Shown here one piece after another: positions 7,823 to 18,319 of a stretch of DNA of 64,000 nt (positions are counted from its first letter, which is position 1; the number at the start of each line of letters is the position of its first letter). Where the stretch lies: assembly GCF_000284295.1 (NCBI RefSeq), contig NC_017093.1, forward strand, positions 3,906,001 through 3,970,000, read 5' to 3'. The position numbers and the translations under genes were made by a program. The notes below the pieces were generated by a model. It did no database searches, was not told the DNA's origin, and saw only the letters and a program-made list of their open reading frames with translations. The DNA is from Actinoplanes missouriensis 431 (GTDB lineage: Bacteria > Actinomycetota > Actinomycetes > Mycobacteriales > Micromonosporaceae).

Positions 7823-8579
7823 TGACGAGGCCCGCGACGGCGATCCCGGCGGCCGCCATCGGCAGAGTCGCGCTGACCGCCCACTCCCGCAGCACTGCGG
7901 GCTCCCCGGTGGTCTGCGGCAGGCGGCCGGTGTAGCCGCGGGACAGCATCGCCAGGTAGACCCGCTCGCCGCGCTCGTAGGAACGCAGGAACAGCGCGCC
8001 GACCCCGACCGCGAACGCCTTGACCTGCCAGAGGAAGCGCGGGTCGTAGCCGCGGGAGAGCCGGGCGATCCGCATCCGCCGCGCGTCGTCGGCGAGCACG
8101 TCGATGTAGCGCAGCATGAACGTCATGATCTGGGTGAAGACCGGTGGGGTGCGCAGCCGGTCCAGGCCGAGGACCAGGTCACGCATCGTGGTGGTGGCGG
8201 CGAGCAGCAGCGAGGCGAGGACGCCGAGGGTGCCTTTCGCGAAGATGTTCCACGCGCCGTAGAGGCCGTCGACCGAGAGCGACAGGCCGTGCCAGTCGAT
8301 CCGCTCGCCGTGCCCGGCCAGCGGAAGCGCGATCGCGAGCAGCACGAACGGCAGCTCGATGGTGGCGCGTTTGGCGAGCCAGAGAGCGGGCACCCGGGCC
8401 AGGACCGCGACCGCGGCGATCAGCAGCGCGTAGCCGCCGAACGCCGCGAACTCGGTGCGCGGGGTGACCACCACGACGACGGTGAACAGGACCACCGCGA
8501 CGATCTTCACCTCGGGGGAGAGACGGTGCAGCGGGCTGTCCCGGTCGAGGTGGAGCGGGTGGGCGTGCCCCGCGCTCAT
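7815..8579 (-). CDS. cbiQ: ECF-type cobalt/nickel importer, transmembrane T-component
   Basis: This is the energy-coupling transmembrane subunit that links the CbiO ATPase to the metal-binding CbiM. The 254-residue protein has hydrophobic helices near residues 24-60 and 74-92, a further one near 115-125, and a C-terminal helix at 230-253. The two cytoplasmic coupling motifs with an Ala-Arg-Gly/Ser-Arg-Gly core are seen as RLSRGYDPR (about 172-180) and MLSRGYTGR (about 211-219). It overlaps the PDGLE gene by 4 bp (ATGA), which indicates translational coupling. Its stop codon lies within the last copy of the adjoining 61-bp repeat. Confidence 0.93.
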   Translation of the reverse strand: MSAGHAHPLHLDRDSPLHRLSPEVKIVAVVLFTVVVVVTPRTEFAAFGGYALLIAAVAVLARVPALWLAKRATIELPFVLLAIALPLAGHGERIDWHGLSLSVDGLYGAWNIFAKGTLGVLASLLLAATTTMRDLVLGLDRLRTPPVFTQIMTFMLRYIDVLADDARRMRIARLSRGYDPRFLWQVKAFAVGVGALFLRSYERGERVYLAMLSRGYTGRLPQTTGEPAVLREWAVSATLPMAAAGIAVAGLVIT

Positions 8580-9031
8580 TCCGTGCGGGTCCCGGCGTCC
8601 GGAGCGGAAGCGTCCGGAGCCGCGGTGGAGGCGGCTGTGCCCGGCGCCGCGGTGGACGCGGCTGTGCCCGGCGTCGCGGTGGAGGCAGGGGCACCGGCGG
8701 GCCGGCGCCGGAGCAGCCAGAACAGGCCGCCGCCGATACCGAAGGTGATCAGCACGCCGAGGATGCCGGAGAGGCCTGTCGACACGTACTCGTTGTCGAT
8801 GCCCTTGATCCCGTAGTCGGCGAGCGGGCTGTCGCCCAGCTGGTGCTCGCCCTCCTGCTGGGCCATGCAGGTGCCGCCGGTGATCTCGTCGTCGGCGTTG
8901 AACGTGCAGCCCTCACGGGCGGCGTAGTCCAGGCCGTCGGGGCTGCCGGAGGCGAAACTGGACACGACGCCGGCGAGCAGCAGGGCGACGAGCAGGCCGC
9001 CCGCGAGGAACCAGCCGAGCTTCTTGTTCAT
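8576..9031 (-). CDS. PDGLE-domain (CbiN-like) component of the metal importer
   Basis: This 151-residue protein has an N-terminal membrane helix (about 5-27), an extracytoplasmic PDGLE-type segment (SPDGLDYAAREG, about 29-41), a second membrane helix (about 86-107) and a cytoplasmic Ala/Pro/Thr tail with the motif TAASTAAPG repeated. PDGLE proteins replace CbiN/NikN in many ECF metal importers and help the M component capture the ion. It lies between cbiM and cbiQ with 4-bp overlaps at both ends. The repeated tail is encoded by a short tandem DNA repeat and probably varies in length between strains. Confidence 0.88.
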   Translation of the reverse strand: MNKKLGWFLAGGLLVALLLAGVVSSFASGSPDGLDYAAREGCTFNADDEITGGTCMAQQEGEHQLGDSPLADYGIKGIDNEYVSTGLSGILGVLITFGIGGGLFWLLRRRPAGAPASTATPGTAASTAAPGTAASTAAPDASAPDAGTRTE

Positions 9032-9705
9032 GCGGGGACCGCCTCGGTCTTGGCAGCGCGGAAGTGCCGGAGGGCGTAGACCAGGTCGGGGCGGACCCGG
9101 GCGACTGTCACGACGGTGGTGGCGGCGATCAGACCCTCACCGATGCCGATCAGCACGTGCACGCCGGCCATCGTGCCGGCGATCGCGCCGATCGACAGCT
9201 CGGTGGTGCCGCCCAGCGCGTACTCCAGGACGAAGCCCATCGAGGCGACGACGACGCCGACGACCGAGGCGATGAACGCGGTGGCGCCGAGCCCGCCGGG
9301 GTTGCGCGGCAGGATCCGCAGCAGCGCGGCGACCAGCAGGTACGCCGCTGCGGTGCCGATCAGCGCCATGTTCGTGATGTTCAGCCCGATCGCGGTGAGG
9401 CCGCCGTCGGCGAAGAGCAGGCACTGCACGATCAGCACCGTCGCGACGCAGAGCGCGCCGACCCACGGGCCGACCAGGATGACGGCGAGGGTGCCGCCGA
9501 GCAGGTGGCCGGAGACACCCGGCAGCACCTGGAAGTTGAGCATCTGCACGGCGAAGATGAACGCGGCGACCAGCCCGGCCATCGGCGCGAGCCGGTCGTC
9601 CAGGTCGGTCTTGGCCTTCGCGACGCAGAGTGCCAGGCCCGCGACCGCGACGACCAGGAAGATCGCCGAGACGGGGCCGTTGATGATCCCGTTGGCGATG
9701 TGCAT
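9028..9705 (-). CDS. cbiM: ECF-type cobalt/nickel importer, substrate-binding M-component
   Basis: This integral membrane S-component binds Co2+ or Ni2+. The mature N-terminus Met-His-Ile is itself part of the metal site in structurally studied NikM/CbiM proteins, so I start at the ATG 9705 that gives MHIANGIING; upstream in-frame starts at 9720 and 9741 would bury this motif. About seven hydrophobic helices follow, and the conserved GHLLGG segment (His near residue 68) supplies another ligand. It is the first gene of the minus-strand operon, only 80 bp from the stop of the neighbouring nitroreductase. No cobalamin riboswitch fits in that gap. A Nur-box-like palindrome is present instead, which favours nickel as the substrate. 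Confidence 0.9.
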   Translation of the reverse strand: MHIANGIINGPVSAIFLVVAVAGLALCVAKAKTDLDDRLAPMAGLVAAFIFAVQMLNFQVLPGVSGHLLGGTLAVILVGPWVGALCVATVLIVQCLLFADGGLTAIGLNITNMALIGTAAAYLLVAALLRILPRNPGGLGATAFIASVVGVVVASMGFVLEYALGGTTELSIGAIAGTMAGVHVLIGIGEGLIAATTVVTVARVRPDLVYALRHFRAAKTEAVPA

Positions 9706-9749
9706 CGCCTGTGTGTCCATGGGCGAAGCATATTGGTACAACCCTGTTA

Positions 9750-9766
9750 TTGCATATGCCTGGCAA
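9750..9766 (-). promoter_or_regulatory. Nur-box-like palindrome upstream of cbiM operon
   Basis: On the minus strand the 17-mer TTGCCAGGCATATGCAA has arms TTGC and GCAA in the 6-5-6 spacing of the streptomycete nickel-responsive Fur-family (Nur) box. It lies 45-61 bp before the cbiM start and probably overlaps the core promoter, so nickel-dependent repression is plausible. No nur gene is in the window. Confidence 0.45.
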
Positions 9767-9784
9767 CTAGCTGAGTGGTGATCT

Positions 9785-10738
9785 TCACGTCGCGATCACG
9801 GTGCTGACGTCGCGGCGCGGCGAGGGGTGGCCTGGACGCCCGTACCCGATGCGGATCGCCATCTGCGGGAAGCCGGTCCGGCCGAGCGAGCGGCGCAGCT
9901 GGTCACGCGCCGGGATCACCTCGATCGGCTGGGAGATCAGCGACGCGGCCAGCCCGGCGTCGGTGAGCGTGAGCAGCACGTTCTGCAGCGCCTGCCCGGC
10001 GACCACCTGGTCCAGCCGCCGGTCGCCCGCGGTGCCGAGGATGCCGATCAGCGGCTCCGGCTCGTAGTCGCGGCCCGGTCCACGTCGGCGCTGCGCGAAC
10101 GCCCGCTGCGGGATCAGGTCCTGCGGCTCGCCGACCGGGGCGCCGACCGCCACCGGCATGCCGTCCGGCGCGTCCTCGGTGTCCGTCCAGGTGATCAGCT
10201 CGGCCTGGTAGCGCAGGTCGCGGCGGAGCACCCGGTCGGCGCTGTGCGCGATCTCCGAGAAGCCGGTCAGCGCGGTCATCCCGACCAGCAGGTCCAGCCA
10301 GGCGTTCTCGGACTGGGCCGCCTCGATCAGCCGAATCCGCACGTCGGCGGGGACCGGGTCGGGCCAGAACGGGTCCCGGTTGCTGTGCCGGTGCTCGATC
10401 GCGGCGTGCCTGTCACGCTCGGCGTAGGTAGGCGGCCGCTCCCGTCCCGGTGTCAGCCGGGCGATCACCTCGGGGTCGTCCGGCGGCAGCAGGCGCACCT
10501 CCGCCGGGGTGCCCGCCCAGGCCAGGGCGAGCCGGGCGTTCAGGGTGGCCGCCCCGCAGGCCAGCCGCAGCGCCCAGCCGCTGCGGTCGGCCACCTCGAG
10601 TTGCCGTTTCTCGTCCGCCAGCACCTCGATCGCGCCGTCGCGCAGGCGGAACGCCCACGGCTGGGTGTTGTGCATCGAGGGGGCCATGATCGCGGCTGCG
10701 GCTGCCCGCCGCAGGTCCGACTCGTCGTAGCGCGTCAT
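9785..10738 (-). CDS. Acg-family nitroreductase-like protein
   Basis: This 317-residue protein belongs to the Acg/Rv3131 group of nitroreductase-fold proteins that is typical of DosR regulons in actinobacteria. The N-terminal APSMHNTQPWAFRL motif (about 19-32) and the C-terminal GFPQMAIRIGYGRP segment are hallmarks. Members carry two tandem nitroreductase-like halves; some bind FMN poorly and may store or sequester flavin rather than reduce substrates, so the activity is uncertain. The ATG at 10738 is directly preceded by AGGAGG. A DosR-like box (10775-10788) is centred 43-44 bp upstream, inside the last codons of dosS. The dosS gene is 32 bp away on the same strand, so read-through from it is also possible. 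Confidence 0.92.
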   Translation of the reverse strand: MTRYDESDLRRAAAAAIMAPSMHNTQPWAFRLRDGAIEVLADEKRQLEVADRSGWALRLACGAATLNARLALAWAGTPAEVRLLPPDDPEVIARLTPGRERPPTYAERDRHAAIEHRHSNRDPFWPDPVPADVRIRLIEAAQSENAWLDLLVGMTALTGFSEIAHSADRVLRRDLRYQAELITWTDTEDAPDGMPVAVGAPVGEPQDLIPQRAFAQRRRGPGRDYEPEPLIGILGTAGDRRLDQVVAGQALQNVLLTLTDAGLAASLISQPIEVIPARDQLRRSLGRTGFPQMAIRIGYGRPGHPSPRRDVSTVIAT

Positions 10739-10770
10739 CCTCCTACGGTCGCGCGCCGGGCCGCCCTTCG

Positions 10771-13214
<2,444 letters not shown>

Positions 13215-13280
13215 GTTTCGCATGGGGTGTCCCCGGGGTACTGTCCGGCCGCACATCGGCGATTTCCCGGGGTTCTGTGT

Positions 13281-13667
13281 ATGAGTGTGTTGACCGCCCA
13301 TCTCGACGTTCCACTGGACCACAGCGCTCCCGGCGCGGCCCGGCGAGCGATGACAGCGGTCCTCTCCGGCTGGGGCTTCCGCGATCCGGACTGGCTGGAC
13401 GAGGCCTCGGTCGTGGTGAGTGAGCTGGTCACGAATGCGGTCCGGCACGGCGGAGGCTGCGTCGAGCTGCAGGTGGAGGCCCACGAGTCCGCCGTCGTCG
13501 TCTCGGTGGCGGACGGCTCGTCGGTGGTGCCCCGGCGTCGCGACCCGGACGGGGTCGGCGGCCGGGGCATCGCGCTGATCGAGGCGCTCTCCGCCGGGTG
13601 GTCGGTGGAGAACTACAAGGGCGGCAAGCGGGTACGTGTGGAGCTGAACCCGCCGGTCACACCCTGA
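13281..13667 (+). CDS. RsbW-like ATP-binding (HATPase_c) regulatory protein
   Basis: This 128-residue protein is a stand-alone GHKL ATPase of the anti-sigma-factor/serine-kinase type. The N-box reads VSELVTNAVRHGG (about 47-59) and the G1/G2 region GVGGRGIALIEAL (about 92-104). Such proteins bind and phosphorylate anti-anti-sigma (STAS) partners or hold sigma factors; actinomycetes have many, and no partner gene is adjacent here. The ATG at 13281 is preceded by GGGG at 13269-13272. A GTG 54 bp upstream is in frame, but domain length favours the ATG. It is 66 bp after dosR on the same strand and may be read through from it. Its 3' end is duplicated in a 20-bp tandem repeat that separates it from the convergent chemoreceptor gene. 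Confidence 0.85.
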   Translation: MSVLTAHLDVPLDHSAPGAARRAMTAVLSGWGFRDPDWLDEASVVVSELVTNAVRHGGGCVELQVEAHESAVVVSVADGSSVVPRRRDPDGVGGRGIALIEALSAGWSVENYKGGKRVRVELNPPVTP

Positions 13668-13690
13668 ACCCGCCGGTCACACCCTGAACC
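13645..13690. repeat. 20-bp tandem duplication at two convergent gene ends
   Basis: A 20-bp unit (AACCCGCCGGTCACACCCTG) occurs twice in a row. The plus-strand gene stops in the first copy and the minus-strand chemoreceptor stops in the second, so without the duplication the two genes would overlap. Confidence 0.85.
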
Positions 13691-15281
13691 GGTTGGCCGC
13701 GTCGCGCAACCGGTCGGCGAGCAGCTGCACGTCCTCCGCGGTCCGCGCGGCAAGTCCGACCGCCTCCCGGCTGGACGCGGTGCTGTGCGCGACGCTGGCG
13801 ATGTTGTTCGCGATGTCGGTGACGCCGGCCGCCGCCTCGCCGACTCCCCGGTTCATCTCGGCGGTGGTGGCGCTCTGCTCCTCGACCGCGGACGCGATGG
13901 TGGTCTGGAACTCGCTGATCTGCTCGATGATCCGGCTGATCTCGTCGATCGCGGTGACGGCCTGATCGGTGTCGTGCTGGATCGCCTCGACCCGGCGGGA
14001 GATGTCCTCGGTGGCCCGCGCGGTCTCCTGCGCGAGGTCCTTCACCTCGGACGCGACGACGGCGAAGCCCTTGCCCATCTCGCCGGCGCGGGCCGCCTCG
14101 ATGGTGGCGTTCAGCGCGAGCAGGTTGGTCTGCTCGGCGATCGCGGTGATCGTCTTGATCACGTCGCCGATCTGCGCGGACGACTCGCCGAGCCGGTTGA
14201 TCGTGGAGCTGGTGGCGGAGGCGGCGCCGACCGCCTCGGAGGCGACCCGCGCGGCGTCGGCGGCGTTGCGGGAGATCTCGCTGATCGCCGCGCCCATCTC
14301 GGTGGAGCCGGCGGCGACCGTGTTGACGTTGCCGGAGACCCCGGCGGCGCCGGTGGCGGCGAGCCCGGCCTGCTGGTCGGCCTCCGCGATGGCCGCGTCG
14401 ATCTGCGTGCTGACCTGGCGCATGGTCTGGGAGGCGGCGGTCAGCTGGCCACCGTTGTCGAGGATCTCCACGACCGTCGCGCGGACGCCGGCGACCGCAT
14501 CGTCCACGGCCCGGCCCATCTCGGCCATCTCGTCGCTGCCGGCGCTGTCGACGCGGACCGTGAGATCGCCGGCGGCCATCCCGCGCAGCGCGCCGACCAG
14601 GCGGGTCACCGGCACGACCACGCTGCGGGTCACCGCGATCGAGAAGATCACCGCGGCGATCACGGCCAGAACGAAGACCACGATCATCACGGTACGCAGG
14701 GAGGAGGCCTCCGCCCGGGCGTCCGTGGCTGCCGTGTCCGCCCGGGCGGTGACCGACGTGACCAGGCTGTTCGTGCCCTCCACGATCTTGAAATAGGTCT
14801 CGTAGCCGGCGCCCAGGATGAGCGCGTTCGCCTCCTTGACCTTGTTGGCGTTGAAGAGCGCGACGACTTGCTCGTCGGTGGCCATGTAGTCGTCCCACAT
14901 GCCGGAGAGGTCGTCGAAGATCGCTCGCTCGTCGTCGGTCATGGCGCCGGTGTCGGTCGCGGCGAGAACCTTCTTCAGCGAGGCGACCGAGTTCAGGAAG
15001 CCGGCCCGGTTCGCGCTGGAGTCCTGCACGGCCTCCTTCGGGCTGAGCAGAAAGGCGTCCCAGGCGTACGCGATCTGCCACCCGGAGACGTCCGCGTTGT
15101 AGAACTTCTGCTCGTCGACCTGGTGCATCAGCCCCTGCAGCTCGTGCAGCTCGGCGATCGAGTCCCGCTGCCGGGACAGCCCGACCGCGCCGATGCCGAC
15201 GGCGACGCCCAGCAGCACGAGCACCACGGCGAAGGCGACCCCGAGCCGCCCGGCCAGCCGAAGCCGTCGCAAGATCGCCAT
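13677..15281 (-). CDS. Methyl-accepting chemotaxis protein
   Basis: This 534-residue transmembrane chemoreceptor has a short cytoplasmic N-terminus, TM1 (about 11-31), a four-helix-bundle-type sensor (about 32-185), TM2 (about 190-212), a HAMP domain (213-265) and a methyl-accepting signalling domain. The signalling tip [19 protein letters not shown] is intact, so it should bind CheA/CheW. The start ATG 15281 (MAILRR) has a strong GGGAGAGG Shine-Dalgarno; longer frames upstream lack one. There is no C-terminal CheR/CheB pentapeptide. A chemoreceptor fits an actinomycete with flagellated spores. A signalling kinase gene lies upstream on the same strand, 94 bp away. Ligand unknown. Confidence 0.95.
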   Translation of the reverse strand: MAILRRLRLAGRLGVAFAVVLVLLGVAVGIGAVGLSRQRDSIAELHELQGLMHQVDEQKFYNADVSGWQIAYAWDAFLLSPKEAVQDSSANRAGFLNSVASLKKVLAATDTGAMTDDERAIFDDLSGMWDDYMATDEQVVALFNANKVKEANALILGAGYETYFKIVEGTNSLVTSVTARADTAATDARAEASSLRTVMIVVFVLAVIAAVIFSIAVTRSVVVPVTRLVGALRGMAAGDLTVRVDSAGSDEMAEMGRAVDDAVAGVRATVVEILDNGGQLTAASQTMRQVSTQIDAAIAEADQQAGLAATGAAGVSGNVNTVAAGSTEMGAAISEISRNAADAARVASEAVGAASATSSTINRLGESSAQIGDVIKTITAIAEQTNLLALNATIEAARAGEMGKGFAVVASEVKDLAQETARATEDISRRVEAIQHDTDQAVTAIDEISRIIEQISEFQTTIASAVEEQSATTAEMNRGVGEAAAGVTDIANNIASVAHSTASSREAVGLAARTAEDVQLLADRLRDAANRFRV

Positions 15282-15348
15282 GCCGTCCCTCTCCCGCCTC
15301 GAACAGGCTGTCGACAGCCCATTCGGCAGGTTCCGGGCGGGACTGAGT

Positions 15349-15380
15349 GACAACGGGATCAGGGCGACAACGGGATCAGG
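15349..15380. repeat. 17-bp-period tandem duplication at the end of a kinase gene
   Basis: GACAACGGGATCAGG is present at 15349-15363 and 15366-15380. The second copy contains the stop codon of the adjacent histidine kinase. Confidence 0.8.
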
Positions 15381-16560
15381 CGGGCAGAACCATCCGGACC
15401 GTCGTTCCGCGATCGGCGCCGGGGGAGGTGATGGCGAACGAGCCGTCGTGCGCCCGCATGATCCGATCGACGATGCTGAGTCCCAGTCCTACCCCGGGAA
15501 CGGCCTGCTGCTGGGCGTGCCGGCCGCGGTAGAAGCGGGCCGTCACGTGCGGCAGCTCGTCGGTGGGGATGCCCGCGCCCTGGTCGGCGACCTCGAGCCC
15601 GGTGTCGAGCACCCGGACGGTGACCGTCGTGCCGGCCGGGCTGAACAGGACGGCGTTGCGGATCAGCTGCTCGGCGGCCTGGCTCAGCCGGGTGAAGTCG
15701 CCGGACACCCGTACCCTCCGGTCGGTCGTCTCGACCGCGATGCGCACGTCGCGTTGCGTGGCCTCGGCCCGGCAGGCGGCCGCGCCCGCCTCGGCGACCG
15801 CGACCAGGTCGGTGCCGCCCCGCAACAGCGGCAGGGGAGTGGCCTCGGGACGGGTGCCGGCCAGCAGGTGGTCGACCATCCGGACCAGGCGTTCGCCGTT
15901 GCGCCGGATCGGGTCGATCATCTTCCGGTACGGCTCCAGCTCCTCGTTGTCGACGAGCAGCTCCAGATAGCCCTGGATCGTGGTGACCGGCGTGCGCAGC
16001 TCGTGCGAGACGCTCGCGACGAAGTCCTCCTCGCGGCCGACCGCCCGGGACAGCTCGTCGCCGACCTCGGTCAGCAGCAGCCGGGTGCGGATCGCGGCGA
16101 GGTGCCCGGCGGCCTGCCCGGCCATCGTGGTGAGCAGCTCCAGCCGCTTCTCGTCGATGTTCCGCGGCTTGTCGTCGACCACGCACACGGTGCCCAGCAG
16201 GTGCCCGTCCTCGTCGATCAGCGGGACGCCGGCGTAGAACCGGATGTGCGGCGGACCGCTGACGTTCGACCAGGTGCTGAACAGGGGGTGTTCCCGCGTG
16301 TCCGGGACGACCAGCGGCGCGCCGGTGCTGACCACCTCACGACAGAAGGAGGTGGCGAGCGGCTCCTGACCCTCGGGCAGGCCGGTGTTGCCGGCGAGCC
16401 ACTGGCGGTCCCCGCCGACCAGCGTGACAGCGGACATCGGGGTCTCGAAGAGGGCGGCGGCGAGCCGGGTCAGCTCGTCGAGCACCACCGGGCGCGGGGC
16501 GTCGAACAGGCGGTAGCTGTGCACCGCCGTCAGTCGGGCGTCGTCGCCGGGTGTGCTCAC
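15376..16560 (-). CDS. GAF-domain sensor histidine kinase
   Basis: This soluble hybrid-less histidine kinase of 394 residues has an N-terminal GAF domain (about 25-160, with the bacteriophytochrome-like segments [19 protein letters not shown] and FYAGVPL), a HisKA domain with His186 in [20 protein letters not shown], and a HATPase_c domain (N-box [21 protein letters not shown]). No membrane segment is seen. The GTG at 16560 is used because the domain begins at once; longer frames reach into the divergent promoter. It is divergent from a receiver/HD-GYP-like protein followed by an Hpt protein, so the three may form a phosphorelay. The GAF ligand is unknown. The 3' end carries a 17-bp tandem duplication. 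Confidence 0.9.
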   Translation of the reverse strand: MSTPGDDARLTAVHSYRLFDAPRPVVLDELTRLAAALFETPMSAVTLVGGDRQWLAGNTGLPEGQEPLATSFCREVVSTGAPLVVPDTREHPLFSTWSNVSGPPHIRFYAGVPLIDEDGHLLGTVCVVDDKPRNIDEKRLELLTTMAGQAAGHLAAIRTRLLLTEVGDELSRAVGREEDFVASVSHELRTPVTTIQGYLELLVDNEELEPYRKMIDPIRRNGERLVRMVDHLLAGTRPEATPLPLLRGGTDLVAVAEAGAAACRAEATQRDVRIAVETTDRRVRVSGDFTRLSQAAEQLIRNAVLFSPAGTTVTVRVLDTGLEVADQGAGIPTDELPHVTARFYRGRHAQQQAVPGVGLGLSIVDRIMRAHDGSFAITSPGADRGTTVRMVLPA

Positions 16561-16689
16561 GTGGTCATCCGTTTCTCCAGGCCGCGGTGGCGGCGCTCCG
16601 TCGGGACGTGGCATGGAGTTCGGCTGTCCGCCACCCGCGCTTGAGGAGTTCCGGGCGAACACTTAGTGGATCTTCACGGGTGGCGATAA

Positions 16690-16703
16690 GTCCTGCGTAG
16701 GAC
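16690..16703. promoter_or_regulatory. Inverted repeat in the divergent kinase/response-regulator spacer
   Basis: GTCCTGCGTAGGAC has perfect 5-bp arms around 4 bp. It lies 26 bp before the response regulator start and in the region shared with the divergent kinase. It is a candidate operator, with no known binder. Confidence 0.3.
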
Positions 16704-16729
16704 ACCGCCGCAGGCAAGTGAGGGATCGG

Positions 16730-17896
16730 ATGGGGACCGAGGGGAAGCCCGTCGTGCTGCTCGTCGACGACGAGGAGGCCGTGCTGCAGACGCTCGCGCT
16801 GCAACTGGGACCGGACCACACGCTGCTCACCGCCTCGAACGGCGCCGACGCGCTGCGGATGCTCGCCGAGAACGGCCCGGTCGCGGCGGTGGTCAGCGAC
16901 ATGCGGATGCCGAACATGGACGGTATCGAGCTGCTGCGCCGGGTCCAGGTCGAGTACCCGGACACCATCCGGGTGCTGCACACCGGGCACGGCGACATCG
17001 ACACGGCGATCGCCGCGATCAACTCCGGCGGCGTCTACCGTTACCTGCCGAAGCCGGCCGGCACCGGGGAGCTGCGCAGCATCGTCGGCGACGCGGTGGC
17101 CCGGCACGGTCAGGCGATGGCCGAGCGGGAGTTGCTCGACAAGACCCTGCGCACCAGCGTCCAGGCGCTCTTCGGCTGCCTCGAGCTGGCCAGCCCGGTG
17201 GCGTTCGCCCGGGCCGGCCGGATCCGCGCCCTGGTCGCCGAGCTCTGTCATGAGCTGCAGCTCGACGGGCTCTGGGAGATCGAGGTGGCCGCGATGGCGT
17301 CGCAGCTCGGCGCGGTGACCGTGCCGCCGGCAGTGCTCAAGAAGCTGGACCGGGGCGTGCCGCTGGGCCCGGACGAGCAGGCCATGGTCACCGCGATGCC
17401 CCGAGCCGCGGTCCGCCTGCTGCGCGACATCCCGATGCTGCACGACGTGGTCGCGATGGCGGAGGGCCTGGCCGGTGAGCCGGAGCCGGAGAGCGGGCGC
17501 TCGGCGCTTGTCGAGGCCGGGATCAGCGTGATCCGGACGGCCATCGAGTACGAGATCGTCGAGTCCCGTTCGGCGAACTCGGCGACCGCGATCGGGGTCC
17601 TCGAGGAGCGCGGCGACGGCGCGCCGCACGTGCTCGCCGCGCTGCGCCGGATCAAGGGCGTCCGGGCGCACCAGGAGGTGGTGAAGTCGCTGCGGATCAT
17701 GGAGCTGGAGGTCGGGATGCGCCTGGCCGAGGACGTCGTGGCCCTCAACGGCCTGGTGCTGATCGGCCGGGGGACCGTGGCGACCGAGGTGATGCTGGAC
17801 CGGCTCGCCAACTTCGCCCGGGTCGTCGATATCGTGGAGCCGGTCCTGGCGGCCGTGCCGGACTTTCACCGGTACCTGGTCCGGCGCTCCTCGTAG
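16730..17896 (+). CDS. Response regulator with degenerate HD-GYP-like output domain
   Basis: The 388-residue protein has a REC domain (about 7-125) with Asp57 in AVVSDMRMPNMDG and Lys near 107 in YRYLPKPAG. It then has a helical region (about 150-300) that follows the RpfG/HD-GYP pattern in order but lacks its catalytic residues: where HDIGK is expected the sequence reads ASQLGAV, and no HHE or GYP motif follows. A further C-terminal segment (300-385) contains LEVGMRLAEDV, typical of the extra domain in these proteins. Hydrolysis of cyclic-di-GMP is therefore unlikely; binding or protein contact is more plausible. ATG 16730 follows GTGAGGG at good spacing. The 3' end overlaps the convergent Hpt gene by 31 bp. 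Confidence 0.85.
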   Translation: MGTEGKPVVLLVDDEEAVLQTLALQLGPDHTLLTASNGADALRMLAENGPVAAVVSDMRMPNMDGIELLRRVQVEYPDTIRVLHTGHGDIDTAIAAINSGGVYRYLPKPAGTGELRSIVGDAVARHGQAMAERELLDKTLRTSVQALFGCLELASPVAFARAGRIRALVAELCHELQLDGLWEIEVAAMASQLGAVTVPPAVLKKLDRGVPLGPDEQAMVTAMPRAAVRLLRDIPMLHDVVAMAEGLAGEPEPESGRSALVEAGISVIRTAIEYEIVESRSANSATAIGVLEERGDGAPHVLAALRRIKGVRAHQEVVKSLRIMELEVGMRLAEDVVALNGLVLIGRGTVATEVMLDRLANFARVVDIVEPVLAAVPDFHRYLVRRSS

Positions 17897-18285
17897 GCGT
17901 CCGCCACCTCGGTGACCGCCCGCAGGACCGCGGCGGTCTCGGCGCGCAGCATCTCGGCGGTGGCCACCGGGTCGGGCCGCACACCGGCCCGGGCGTCCTG
18001 CTCGATGCTCGCGCAGAGCGCCGACAGGCCGGCCGCGCCGATGTTGGCGGCCGACCCCTTCAGTGCGTGCGCACGGTCCCGGAGATCCTCGGAGCCGCTG
18101 GACAACAACGTGATCACCTGCTCGGCGGCCTCCGGCGCCCGCACCGCGAACGCCCGCAGCAGCCGGACCAGCAGAGCGAGCTCGTCCGGTCCGGGCTCAC
18201 CGCCGGTGACGTCGTCCAGACGGGCCCGGACCGCCGTCACCCGGGCATCGTGGTCCGGGGGCGCGATGCTTCCCATGAAGACCAT
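17866..18285 (-). CDS. Histidine phosphotransfer (Hpt) protein
   Basis: This 139-residue, all-helical protein carries a single Hpt domain with phospho-acceptor His73 in DRAHALKGSAANIGA (canonical HxLKGxxxxxG). Such proteins move phosphate between receiver domains in multi-step relays. ATG 18285 is the likely start; ATG 18276 is 9 bp further in, and neither has a clear Shine-Dalgarno. It lies tail-to-tail with the receiver/HD-GYP-like gene, with 31 bp of overlap, so one transcript is antisense to the end of the other. Its partners are probably that receiver protein and the GAF kinase beyond it. Confidence 0.85.
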   Translation of the reverse strand: MVFMGSIAPPDHDARVTAVRARLDDVTGGEPGPDELALLVRLLRAFAVRAPEAAEQVITLLSSGSEDLRDRAHALKGSAANIGAAGLSALCASIEQDARAGVRPDPVATAEMLRAETAAVLRAVTEVADAYEERRTRYR

Positions 18286-18319
18286 GGTGCGCCGCGTCCC
18301 CGGTTCCACGCCGGGTTTT

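Noticed and set aside
9742-9784. Cobalamin riboswitch before cbiM
   Set aside because: The gap is too short and shows no B12-box-like sequence; a short palindrome is present instead.
15160-15180. GTCCC...GGGAC inverted repeat as a fourth DosR box
   Set aside because: The arms are in the opposite order (GTCCC first) and it lies inside the chemoreceptor coding region.
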